Part shown: positions 12,340 to 22,960 of the stretch, in pieces
How the letters are laid out: each line of letters opens with the position of its first letter
Position numbering within the stretch: the stretch's first letter is position 1
NCBI RefSeq assembly: GCF_018139145.2
Contig: NC_059477.1
Coordinates: 30,297,502-30,361,501 of the forward strand
DNA: 64,000 bases
DNA from: Gymnogyps californianus
Lineage: Eukaryota > Chordata > Aves > Accipitriformes > Cathartidae
Direction of reading: 5' to 3'
Notes under the pieces: generated by a model
Seen by the model: the letters and a program-made list of their open reading frames with translations, nothing else
Databases searched by the model: none
What the model was told of the DNA's origin: nothing
Translations under genes and position numbers: made by a program

Positions 12340-14475
12340 TGAAGGGGAAGTAGCTGAGAGTACAAAGGCAATAGGAAAGTTGGGTGAAATTGAGCATGAA
12401 ATGAGATTTCACAATCTTTGCGAAGAGATGGAGGAACAACAATGTAACAAAAATGGACTTGAGAGAATGATAGCTAAGATCTCTCCAGAGGCAAATTTAA
12501 TAGTTGAAAGTAAAGGTGAATTAGCTGCCAGATCCTCAAAGATGTGATACTATGGTACAAGCACAGACAAACCCAATATAAAGATTAATTTGGCTAAAGA
12601 GCGGGCTCTGCACGGGTAGCAAGAAGGAAACACATTAAAGTGGAAACGTGTCAGAAGAATGAGTACCCAAAAATGGCACAAGCATGTAGGGATGAAATGG
12701 GGAAGGTCCAGGCACTAGATGAGATGCAACTAGTTAGAGATGCCAAAGTGTGGAGGAATCATTCTCAACGTACATTAATAAGAGGACAATCTGGACAGGG
12801 ATTGCTGCTTTGCTTACAGGAGAAAGCAAGCTGCCAATGGAAGACTCTGAAGAGTCCTTTTTTTTCCTTTCCTTTTTTTCTTTTTAATTGAGCCTTTGTT
12901 AAAAAAGTTGGTTATTTTCATATTAGTAGTACTATTAAAACCCACAGAAAAGGGATAAAATCTTAGCCAAAAATAGAAAAGAGCAAGTTAGAGAGTTACA
13001 GATGAATTAGATGTTTTCAAATTGACTGGTTGTGATGGACTTCATTCTAGGATATGTAAGGGTTTGCCTAAAGCAGTCTCAGAGCCATTAGTGTTATCTT
13101 TGAGAGCTCATGTGGGATAGATGAGGTACCAGATGCTGGAAAAAGAGCAAACATAGTGTCCTTCATTTTGAAAAAGGGGGGGAAAAAGAGGAGCCAGTGA
13201 ATTACAGAACAATCAGTGTTAACTTCAGTCCACAGAAAAATTCTGGAACAAAAAAAACCCCAAACCAAACATTTGATAGCAGCTGAAGGATAACAAGAAA
13301 ATGAATAGCTGCCAGCACAGATTTGTCAAGAATGAATTGTCAAACCGCTTGAATTTCCTTGTGCAGCAGGGTAACAGACTTCATGGAAAAAGAAGAAACA
13401 GTTGACATCACATCTCTTGAGTATAGTGAGGTCTTTAAAGTTGGCTTACATGACATTCTCTGAATCAAGGGAAACCTGGGCTAGATGAAAATGCTGTTAG
13501 GTAGGGACAAAACTACCTGGAAGAAACAGGTTTGGAGGATAATTTTCAGGAGGATGAAGATGTATCAAAATGGAAGGATGTATCGAGTAGTGTTCTGCAG
13601 AGCTGTGCCCAGCTCTCATCAGACCATGACCTGAGTGATGCAATACACATTATACATGTTAAATTTACAGAAGACTGAAAGTGAAAGAGTGCAAAGCTTT
13701 CTGAGTTCAGAATGGCCTTGAGAAATGGGGAAAAGGGTCTGGAAGAATAGACTGAAACTCTGTAAAAGTACTGAGGGATGGTAGTTCAGCAGAAATAATA
13801 GACTGCAGGAATACAAGATGGGGAACAACTGTTTAGGCAGCAGTTCTTCAGAAAAATCTCTGGGGATTATAGTGGATTACAAACTGAGCAAGAGGCAACG
13901 TCATGCTGTTGCGAAAATGACAATCATCATCGTGGAATGCATAAATGGCAATATAATCTGAAAGACGTGTGAAGTAACTCCTCTGCTATGCCTAGCACTG
14001 GCAACGTCTTCCCAAAACAATGTCCGCTTTGAGGGTACCCTTGTCCTTCTAGAAAGATGTTGGCCACTTGGAGACAATCCAGACGAGCGATGGACATGGT
14101 CACCATGTCCAGTCAAGGTATTACGGCTGTCATGGAGAGATTGCGTGGATGGATGCTGTTTAGTCGAGATCAGGGACAACTACTACCAGTAGTCTTCAAA
14201 TATGCAAAAGGATGGTGGAGAGAGGAAGAAATAAATTTTATTTTGTGCAAGAGGAAATGGGATGAAATCGTTGCTAGGAAGAATTGAATATTAGGAGAAA
14301 AAAAAGCAGTTTGCTGATAATTCGTGCAGTGAAGTCCTGGAACAGACTGTCACCTCTGTGGCTGGAGGCCTTTAAGAACAGGAATGACACAACATATAGC
14401 TGATTCTGTCTTGGAGCAAGAAGTCCTACAGACAGTCTCTCCAGTCCTACTTTCTACAATTCCACAGTTTCTCTG
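12340..14475 (+). mobile_element. CR1 LINE copy, 5'-truncated and decayed
   Basis: A CR1-clade non-LTR retrotransposon, which moved by target-primed reverse transcription. Landmarks in the right order: the segment before the RT fingers ('gatgctggaaaaagagcaaa' at about 13133, then an AAA-rich KKG-like codon run), a degraded 'NYR.VSLTS'-like stretch near 13200-13250, a 'QH.F.K..S..NRL'-like stretch near 13315-13350, and the 3' end from about 14075 ('ccagacgagcgatggacatg') through 'gaagtcctggaacagactgt' (14330) to the tail 'ttctacaattcc' near 14452-14464. Many frameshifts and stops make it inactive. A pyrimidine-rich patch near 12855-12890 and an A/C run near 13250-13268 are local expansions. 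The 5' boundary is uncertain by several hundred bases. Confidence 0.85.
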
Positions 14476-14965
14476 CTAATGATAACCATCCCTCTTCTGT
14501 AAATACTTGGGAAGCGATGAAATCATTGTGGCATTACTGTTGTTCTAGGACTTTACACTCAAGAATTTCTGCTACAACTGGCATGGCTGTCAATATCAAA
14601 GTGAGATAGAAAGTACTTTCGGCAGGCAGTTTGATCCAGCTCAGGCCTGCAACAGACGGCACAAAGCAATAGGTTTTTCCTGCTGTTCTAAAGATACTCA
14701 CTGTGTATTTGCAGATAATTAGTCTGCCTGTCTGTGTACTTCACGTAGCGTGTTGGTGGAACTTCTGAGCTGTACAACTAAATGATTAGAGAATTGTTTA
14801 GTTCAGTCCTGGTGTATTGAGTTTTACTGCGGGCTAAATCATATTCTTTTCTTGTTATCCCGATCGCACTGCTCGTATTCCTTTTACATTCCTTCACTCT
14901 GATTTTGATTCTCAATACCCTAGATTAAAGCTCTTTATCCATACCTACGTGCTTTCTCTTTTGCA
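14476..14965. other. Unique non-coding sequence before a strong splice acceptor
   Basis: No repeat or gene recognised. The final 20 bases are pyrimidine-rich and end in 'ctttctcttttgcag', a near-ideal 3' splice site ending at 14965. Confidence 0.4.
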
Positions 14966-15110
14966 GTTCCAGTGCAGATTTGCATAGCAAAGGAGATATT
15001 TGTGTTTCTCCTGACCTCATCAATATTCTGGTGCACAGCGTGCCCTTATATGATAGTTTATTCCAGGATGATGAACAGATGCAAAAGTGTCTTCAATTGT
15101 CTCTGGAAAT
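14966..15110 (+). CDS. Candidate internal exon, protein unknown
   Basis: The segment follows a very good 3' splice site (pyrimidine tract then TTTTGCAG). Reading from the second base, the frame stays open to a stop near 15190. Its first 45 or so residues look protein-like, with motifs such as SPDLINILVHS and DDEQMQKCLQLSLEIS. I do not recognise the protein. No consensus donor follows: the candidate GT sites at about 15092 and 15118 are weak, so the exon end is a guess. A second frame is also open over the same bases, which lowers confidence. It could be a real exon of an unseen gene, a decayed exon, or chance. Confidence 0.25.
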
Positions 15111-15329
15111 TAGCAATGGTCAATACATCCTGCAAACACAATGCTGGATGCTGTGGTGCATGCAAAACATGCATGGAAGGCAGAGCACATAGCCTTTTCC
15201 TGCCTCTAGCACACTTCATTTAATTTTAATAGTAGAATGAGATGTGGTATCTTTTGAACATAGATATCCTTGTGGGCTAATGTAAGGCTTGAACAATAAG
15301 AGTTTTACATAGGAGAATTTGGCTTAACC

Positions 15330-15600
15330 TGTCAGTCTTCCAGAGATTAACAACTTCATCAACTACTGTTGATATTGACAGTCAGTTGCTAGGCTACATG
15401 TTTACTGCTAAATGAATAGGCGACTTGGGGCCAGTGTGAATATTCAACAGATTGGCAAATAAGTAAAACGTGCTGTGACTTGATTTGTTAATTATAGTCA
15501 AAATAAATGGCTGTATTGATGACTATGATTTTACACAGCATTAGTCCTCTGAAAACAGCAATTAAGTCTGCCATGTAAACATATATCTTGCCTGTGACAA
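15330..15600. promoter_or_regulatory. Candidate conserved regulatory block
   Basis: Contains CTAAATGAAT, 'gatttgttaattatagtc' near 15482-15500, TGTAAACATA near 15577 (a forkhead-like site) and 'agcaattaag' near 15559, without coding potential. Dense homeodomain and forkhead-like words in low-repeat DNA resemble a vertebrate conserved non-coding element. It ends in a 12-A run (15599-15610). Confidence 0.25.
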
Positions 15601-15610
15601 AAAAAAAAAA

Positions 15611-16224
15611 GCCTTAAACAACTGAATACACCACTCCAAGCAGTTTCACTAGGAGTCCTGAAGTGCTTACATTAGTTAAATTATGTCCTTGGGTGTTTTT
15701 ACACCTCTGACTGAAGCACAACATTCAGGCGGGGTCTGGATTTTGAAAAGCTTTCCTGTTTGCTGAGTGTAGTGCTACTTATGGTCAGAGATTATCAAAA
15801 GGCGCATGATCACACTTGAGGGAGAAAACCCAAGTAGCTGGATTTCAGGAGGATGCTTTTTTTTTGCCTAACATTTTTTCCTGTCGTGAGAAAGTTGAGC
15901 ATGAATTTAATGAATTTATTACTCTATATGTTCTTTTCAGCAGTCCTTGTGGAAGAGTTCTCGCATGTATACTGTATTACTGTATTCCAGTTTATCAGCT
16001 GGGTTGACTAGAATTCACTTCCCTCAATCCATTCTATTCTCAGTATAGAGATTGGCTCTCATTTTAAACTCTCAGTATATTGATTCGCTTCTTCTGTGTT
16101 TCAAGACTTGCATACACTGGCAGGTGCACTGCGTATTCAGCATCACTCATTGTTCAGCGTTGCATATGTGTAGGCAATGACACTGTTCTGGGATATACAG
16201 TACCTTTTGATTGAAGCTTGGAAA
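15611..16224. other. Unique non-coding sequence
   Basis: No gene or repeat recognised. 'atgttcttttcag' near 15928-15940 is a fair splice acceptor, but the following bases give no convincing exon or donor. Confidence 0.4.
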
Positions 16225-16325
16225 ATACATATTCCGTTCTCATCTCTGTTGTCAACGTCTGCTGTGGCACTGGTCAAGCCTCTCTTCCAAGCTCTGGCTC
16301 AGTTTTGCTATCTGTAATATATGGT
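16225..16325 (+). repeat. MIR-type SINE fragment
   Basis: 'ggcactggtcaagcctctct' followed by 'ggctcagttttgctatctgt' and 'aatatatgg' parallels the MIR core order 'gtcaagtcacttaacctctc ... cctcagtttccccatctgtaaaatgggg'. tRNA-derived, mobilised by L2 LINEs, long extinct. Divergence is high. Confidence 0.55.
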
Positions 16326-17299
16326 TGTTGGGTTTTTTTCCTCCATAAGTAACTGCCAACCTAAAGAGCACTGAACTTGCCAAATATGCCCCAAGTATCA
16401 CAAAACAGAAAGAGAGGTTGTTTTAAGCTTGAGAAAAGCAACTGTGTTTTTGCATAGAAAAACACAACTTTCCCTGAATACGTCTGTGTTACCAATGTGT
16501 GTTTAGCTTGGGGTTGAGTTTGGGCCAGTAATTATTTTTTCCCTGAAGAGTGGTAGAAAGGAGCTCCCTTGTTTCAGGCCTTATTTTTGTCCTGATGAAC
16601 ATCTGTCCTTCTTTGTAAGCTCTTGAGTTGTTGTTTCCTGTGGTCTCACTGTGACACTCTCAAGATCAAAGTTGCAAAAGCAAAGTCATACCAACCCACA
16701 CTGATCACAGCTGGTCTGAGGCAGGTTTGTACCAGACGCTAGAGTGGAGAGGGAGTTTTGGCTTTTACTTCAATGTGCTGCCGAAAGAGAAACCACCCAA
16801 TGCAGATGCTTGGCAGACAGAAGCTTGGAGAAAATCAGAGTGAAAGGGTATGAGGAAACTAGAAATGGAGTAGGACTGGGGAAAAACTGGGACTGGAGAT
16901 TGAACCGGGCAGCTGGAAGGCAGCAAATAAGAAACAATTGATATAGGGAGAGCTCCAAAACAAAAAAATAGCTGGGAGAGAGGTGGGTGCACTGAGATCG
17001 ATTTGATGGGGGGGGGGGAGAAGAAAACAAGGAGGCTGATAATCAGCTGCAAAAATTGATTAGCAGCTTTATCTTTGCTTAAGGATATGAGATCAATGCT
17101 CTCTGTTAGCACGTTGTCATACATCTGCATGGTATTCATCACCTTTGACACCAGTGCAGGTTACGTAACAAACTTGCGAAAAAACTCCACAAAACTACAA
17201 CACCCCCTTCCTCTCCCCCTTCCCCCCAATATAATGACAGGATCTAGGATCTAAGCTGACTGTTACAATGAAGGAGCAAGGTGCTGGGAATGTGACAGC
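16326..17299. other. Unique non-coding sequence with an 11-G run
   Basis: No exon recognised. An 11-base poly-G tract lies at 17008-17018. The minus-strand frame of 128 codons at 16765-17151 is rich in serine, proline and phenylalanine because it reads the complement of a purine-rich patch, so I regard it as compositional. Confidence 0.45.
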
Positions 17300-17770
17300 T
17301 CTGTGAAATCTTCAGTGCTTCACAATGATTAAAAAAATGTTAATAGTTACCAGGGAAAGCATTGAGGACAACACAAAGAATATCAAAGTTCACCTTGAAT
17401 GCACTCACGTTTTGGACCTTTCACTTCTGAATGCTTTTGTAGGACAGGAAAAAAACTTCAAAGGAGGACAAGGATGTTCCAAAGTGTTGAATGGCTTCAC
17501 AGAGTGGGTGGTAGACCAGTGGAGCTCACTGACATTGTGGATGTGACTTGTTTACACATTTAAGTTCATGAAAGACAAAATCATTGAGAATTACTAACTG
17601 CATGTAAACTATATATGGGTCAGGAAGTCTCAGAGCTGAAAATAGTTGGAAGCTGAGAAGGTGTGAGCAGCAAATAGCATAAATAGGATTTCTCTGTTCT
17701 TCCTCATCTCCAGCATCTGATTATGGCCACCACTGCAGAAAAAAGCACTCCAGATACGTGGATTTTGTCC
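17300..17770 (+). mobile_element. CR1 LINE 3' end, second subfamily
   Basis: The order of words matches a CR1 3' region common in turtles and crocodilians: 'gtagaccagtggagctcact' near 17511 (cf. 'tgtggaactccttgcc'), 'agttcatgaaagacaaaatc' near 17563 (cf. 'aattcatggaggataggtcc'), 'ggaagctgag' near 17650, then 'tctctgttcttcctcatctc' near 17692 and 'attatggccac' near 17720 (cf. 'cctgttcattccctctgg' and 'attggccactgt'). Badly diverged, no intact frame. Limits approximate. Confidence 0.55.
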
Positions 17771-18180
17771 TGGCCATTCTCTCCTACTTGCCTTTCCATT
17801 GCCTGCACTGTAGTTTATCTTCTGAGTCAGAGGGGTGTTTCGAGGGATTTCTCTCCCAAGGGCTACATTTACCAAATTAGTTTTATGTCATGTGTTATGC
17901 CATAAGTACTGAGTTCCTCTTCTTGGGAAGCTGACAAATCCTCTTTCAATGGATGAAGCAGGAGCATTTATGCTTCTGCAAATCATGGGAAAAGGGGAGA
18001 TGACAGTGTTTCCCCACTGATTATTAACCTTAACGATGCACTGGACCAGGCACCAGAAGACCAGTTTCATAACCAGTGTGGTTATGAAACCATACACTGC
18101 TGGTTTTCCAGTCATCTTAGGATTCCCACAATGATGTGAGCCATTTTGCGAAAGCTTCTTTTATGCTGACCGTGAACTTC
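17771..18180. other. Unassigned sequence next to the gypsy remnant
   Basis: No gene found. It could hold decayed 3' parts (RNase H or integrase) of the minus-strand element that follows, but no HHCC or DDE motif is visible. It contains the hairpin at 18056-18108. Confidence 0.4.
18056..18108. repeat. Two-part hairpin, 11-bp perfect inner stem
   Basis: GTTTCATAACC (18064-18074) and GGTTATGAAAC (18080-18090) pair perfectly across the loop agtgt. The flanks 18056-18063 and 18101-18108 can pair for about 8 more bases (with one G-T pair), leaving a 10-base bulge on the 3' arm. Probably structural chance or a relic of the neighbouring element. Confidence 0.7.
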
Positions 18181-18181
18181 C

Positions 18182-19026
18182 TCACAGTCCCAGAGCGGGG
18201 AAAATGTTTTGTTGAGAGATCTTCTTGTGGAGGGGGGAATAAGTGCCTTCAGGAAATTTGCACTTTTTTTCAGTAATACACTTTCTTTCCAAGTTTTGTG
18301 TGCAGTTGTACCTGCCCCCAAGCACTAATAATGAGTGGACAGTATGAAGAAGCCTCAGGGTGCAGGTAGCTAAAACAGGAGCAATTGCAAAAGCCCTTTT
18401 CAAGTCTGAAAATGTTAACTTCATACTGGCTGACTGCTGGGATGGTTTCCTAATCAAGTCAGTGGTTTTGCAATGCTGAAAAATACGCTGATAGTCCTGA
18501 AAAAAAGAAACAGAGTCCTCCCACAGCTGGTACATACCCCTGTGTGGGGGCAGCTGGCAAGCTCTGGGCAGCTTCTCATTGTCCAAGGAAATCTTGCTCC
18601 CTTCCTCGCTGGTTTTGCCCAAGGTAAATTACCTCTTTTTGAAACGAACTCCTAGTATTTCTTTTGAGACATTTTCAGACTAGCAGCTTTAAGCTAATTA
18701 CAGGCCATTTGTAAACGTACCAGTTCTTGTTCCAACATTTTAGCATGCAACAGGATATCATCTAGGTATAACAAACAGGCTGAGAGAAGCATGCCATGTA
18801 ATACCCTCTTCGTTAGACTTTTAAATGTAGCTAATGTATTGCATTAGCCAAAAGCCATCATTTTAAATTGCCACAGTCCTTGTCCTACTGTGAAAGCGTT
18901 TTTTTCTCCCTGTCCCTCTGCATCCACTTCCACTTGCCAATAGCCACTTTTAAGATTCAGGGTGGTAAACCAGGCCGAGCTTTCACCGGCATCTAGGATA
19001 CTATTTATGGTAATAGAGAAGCACAC
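18182..19026 (-). pseudogene. Ty3/gypsy-like LTR retrotransposon pol remnant
   Basis: Minus-strand reverse-transcriptase remnant of a Ty3/gypsy-type LTR element. From the N-terminal side (high coordinates) it reads SAWFTTLNLKSGYWQVEVD and FTVGQGLWQFKMMAFG (about 18844-18985), the palm hallmark of this clade. After a frame break there is the active-site box YLDD (codons at 18757-18768). After stops comes a piece of the RT/RNase H connection with LKRAF.IAPVLA (near 18380). Several stops and frameshifts make it non-functional. No LTRs, primer-binding site or target duplication are visible. Gypsy-type elements are scarce in birds and present in crocodilians and turtles. A domesticated gene is unlikely given the stops. 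Confidence 0.8.
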
Positions 19027-20050
19027 GCTAAACGACTTCGTGTTGTTTTCTATAATCTGATGCTGTCACCTTTTTTCCTTAACTGGACTCAGTCTGAGGT
19101 CTGGCTGAAGGGTCTGTTCTATCTTCCTGACATGTTTCTTCCATGGCTTATAAGGCTTCTTTACCGCTTCCCTGCTGAAAAGGAGGATGCTGTTTAGGTA
19201 GCCAGTTTCCCCAGAATCACTCTTGTGTTGAAGCAGTAAAGTACAATTTATGTGTTTGTCAGAGAGAGAATAATTTCTAACCGGACAGTCTCAAAACCAT
19301 TTTCTTGCTTCTCTTTGAATACTTGGTAGGGTGCCAGATTAAAAGCTGATACATATTCTGAGCGTTCACATGCTCCTCCCTAATCTTCCTATAGTTTATA
19401 TTAATTTACCAGATCCACTTTTTGCCGCTGCAGTCCCCCTTTCCCCATCTCCTTCTGACTATTGTCAGAAGCATTCAGCAAATGGATAGAGATTTACTCT
19501 TGTTTCAGATCCAGAAGAACTTCAGCAGGTAAAGGCCCCCAGAGACTGGGGGTCTCAAAGCAAGTTTCGAACGCTCCTCATCTTTCATTTGCTGGAAAGC
19601 TGCCACTGCCTGTAATTTCTAGTGGTGTTTCTGCCCCTAAAGGTGGGACTTGGGCACTGCAAAAGAGGTCTGTATGTTGAATCACCTGTTCCCCTGCCTT
19701 TCTTCTCTTTCTGGTGCCGTAACTAAAGTCTGACTCAGAGTTCATGATTCTTGTGCATTTCACATAATTTCTTGTTATAGACTAAATAGCCTCCTCTTTT
19801 TTTCTTTTTCATCTTCCTTTTTTAAAAAAAAAAAAAACATTGACTGTTAAGGTCCCTACAGAAACTACAGACTGGTGTGTGAGCCTTCTGGTTTGGTTCA
19901 GCTTGGTGCTCCTCTCCTGCCTGCGCTGCATCTTGGTGTCGGGGGTCTCGTTTGGAACACACAATGCTCTCTTCTCACTAGCCCTGTATTTATAACCATT
20001 CTCCTTTACAAGCATTTTTTCCTCCAGGATCAATAATGACTTCAACTGGA
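19027..20050 (-). mobile_element. Possible upstream part of the gypsy-like element
   Basis: On the minus strand, 19809-20045 reads lysine- and arginine-rich frames with a CSFC pair that could be half of a gag zinc knuckle, and 19578-19763 is another short open frame. No protease motif (DTGA-like) was found. Assignment rests on position just upstream of RT and on weak composition, so it is tentative. It contains a 14-A run at 19824-19837. Confidence 0.3.
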
Positions 20051-22729
20051 TTCCTTCATTTTTGCCATTGTTGCCAATTTCTCTTGCTTTGCAAACTTAG
20101 ATTGGTCCTCACTCCTTCCACAAAGCATAATGATGGCATGAACCCTATTAGAATTGCTGAGCTGAATTTGAGATAGAGAACTGCACTTTAGAGATCTTGG
20201 CAAATTGCTGGCATCTTCTTCTGTTTGCAGCAGCTGTTTCCTTTTGTGATATGCAGCTGTGAAAAAAGTTCAGGATCCGTAGTAAATTCTATGGTCAGTA
20301 CAATATCTTCTTGTCTTTTGCTGATCTTTATTTCTGACTCTTACCTGAGTGTCTGCAAACTGGTTCGTAGCCAATTTGCCCTTGAGGTCCTCACTGGTGG
20401 TTGAGTATATCAGGGAAAGGGTTTGTTCCTACCCCATTCAAATGGAGTTTTTTTTCCTCTCCCTTCCTTTCAGAGCGTCACAGTTGTTGATACTGGTCCA
20501 TTTTCATTCTCTAGGACAATTTTCAATTCCCTGAGCCCTTTCTGCAGTTTATCAGACAGCAACTTCTAGATTGGTCAAAGCTTTTGTAGCCTTTTCCAAT
20601 GTTATTTCAAACAACAACTGTTGCAGCTGCACCTCCTAGTCTCTTTGGGCATTTTGCCATTGGCTTTCTAATAAGGGTTCATCTTTACCAGCAAGTTTTC
20701 AGGTGCTGTTTTAACTCCTGTGCTTTACATGTTTGAACTGTGTACTGCCTTTTGTTCTGCCCTGATATAGGAGAGATACCAGCTCACGGGTTTTGTTCTT
20801 GGAAACAAGAACATGGGGGTTTTCTCTCTTTAACCCTGTTATAGGAAGCCCACAGTTTGAATGTTAAGAAGAGCAATTGATGATTGAGTCACTTATCTTT
20901 GATGCAATCCTGTTTATTTACAAAGTCCTGATTTCTGTATCTGCAGGTAGAATCAAACAAGAGATAATTCCCATACTTGCAATTCCCAATCTCTTTCAGT
21001 GAGCACTTGCCTCAATAGCTTTCTTAAGGTTTATCTTGAAGTCATGCTGTTGACGCTTTTGTGGCTCTTTTTGATGCTTCCTTTTGGCTTTTGATTGGAG
21101 ATTCTCCCACAAACATCCAAAACAACCATTCTGCTACCAATCAAGGTCCTAACCATCTAGGCTCCAGGGCTTATTTTCATTCCAGACTTCCCATATGTTT
21201 ATGCTTTGGTTGTTCTCCCATTGTTTTTGTTATTTTGCTCCATAAATGAGCTTAATGTTTATTTGTATTTTGTACAAATGAAAAACAGTTCTTCCACTCA
21301 ATGATTTCAGCAAGTTTTGGTCAATCCTGCTGTGACGCTTTCTTACTGCTCTATGGATGAAGGCTACTGAGGTGCATACACACACTGCAGGGAGAAGTGG
21401 GCGGCCATGCAGCATTTAGGATGAATTCTTGGGTCATCATGTCTGAACTCCTCCAGTGGCCCTCTAGTTGCTGGTTGTCCCTCCATCTGTGTCCAAAAGG
21501 ACTGATAGTGAGATTTGGTTGGAGAACATTACATTTCTTAAGTGAAAAATGTAGAGGGTTTTTTTTTCTGTAAATCATTCACGGACTGCAGAGGCAAAAA
21601 GACTTTTAGTTTTTTCACTTTTTTCTTAAAAGGCATTGGTTTAGGAAAACTTAAAGATTCTTTCTTCCCTTTTCTTTGATATTGAATAGGTGTGGAAAAG
21701 AGGAATAAAGTGGATTTAATTTAATAAATAATTTACGCAAAGAGAATTTTGGAGAAAATATTCACTTCTGATTGAAGACATTGTGTCAGATCATTGTTCC
21801 CATGTCTTAGGACAACTCTAAAGTCAAACTCCAAATTCCTTCTCAGCAAATACGTGTGAGTATTTTACTCCTAGCAAAATTGCTAAAATCTGAACTCTCA
21901 AAAATGCTTATGGAAAAAGTTGAATGAGACATGAGGCAAGGCATAGCTCAGCGCTGCTGTTTCCCAACGGGATATGACCATTGTGTAACTGCACCAGCCC
22001 CTCACACAGGTAACTGGAGACAGCATCTCGCTATCTGTAGTATAGGTTTGGAGATGCCGCATGGTGGGTGATCACTACAGTTTTGCATAAATGCCAGTTC
22101 CTTCTTGACTAAAGGGAAAGGTTAAATGTTCTCATCATAATATTTAGCCGAGTAAATCTAGTCATTAACCTGTGCTTTAATACCTGATCAAACTCATCTT
22201 GTGGACTCAGTCCCTGGGGTTAGAAATGACTAATCCACAAAGTTACTGCGTTGGCGCTATAAGAATAATAAAAGGGAGATATGTAGTTGACATGGATGTT
22301 AGATACGCTGGGATGACCAGGGATGTGGGATGAAACGAGGAGTCTGTTTTGAGCTTTTTCACAAACTCCAGGAATGCAGGAGAGGATGGAAATGGCCATG
22401 ACCAGGTGCCGGCAGCCAGAGTCCTGAAAGTGCAAGTTTGATAGCTAAAAGTGTTGGGTTATAAATTCTTGGCTTCCTGTGTCTTGTCCATCTCCCCACC
22501 GCCTTCCTCAGCTTTCATGCTTGCCAAAAGGGAACCTTACTCAGCAAGGGCACCCCAGGAAATCATCCTGTTTTCCTATTTTTCTGGGTGGAGAGTAGAG
22601 GGGCTCAAACCAGGGTAGTCAGAGCTTTTGTACTCAGTGGAGAACCACAGCAAGCACTGCCGTGCTCGTGCCAACACAAAATGCCACATTGCGCAGAATA
22701 CAGCCTTTAATTCTATCAATTTCTTGTTT
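20051..22729. other. Unique non-coding sequence
   Basis: About 2.7 kb with no exon, RNA gene or recognised transposon. Open frames do not exceed about 75 codons and none shows a family motif. Confidence 0.5.
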
Positions 22730-22960
22730 GACACAGGAAAACAGAGCGTGATTAAAGAAATTGTGTCTTAACTGACTGCTCCATATTGTCATGCCAGAAA
22801 CAATTAGCTTAACTAGAAAGTTAATTTAATTGCAAATGTGGATGGGCAAACTGTGCCAGCCACTTCATTATCATTATTCTATGTTATTCCTAATGCTTAG
22901 CGCTGTTTAATATGTTCTTATGGTATATGGTGGTGTAATTAAAAGATTGTCTCTGCAGAG
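22730..22960. promoter_or_regulatory. Candidate conserved regulatory block
   Basis: Contains 'cgtgattaaagaaattg', 'gaaacaattagcttaac' (22797), 'gttaatttaattgcaaatg' (22820), 'ttattcctaatgcttagc' (22884) and 'gtgtaattaaaag' (22933). Multiple TAAT cores and an octamer-like word sit in a repeat-free stretch, in the style of vertebrate enhancers. Inference only. Confidence 0.3.

Noticed and set aside
16765..17151. Serine/proline-rich minus-strand protein of 128 residues
   Set aside because: It reads the complement of a purine-rich tract containing an 11-G run; composition explains it.
18182..19026. Domesticated gypsy-derived gene
   Set aside because: Stops and frameshifts interrupt the palm and connection regions; no single frame survives.
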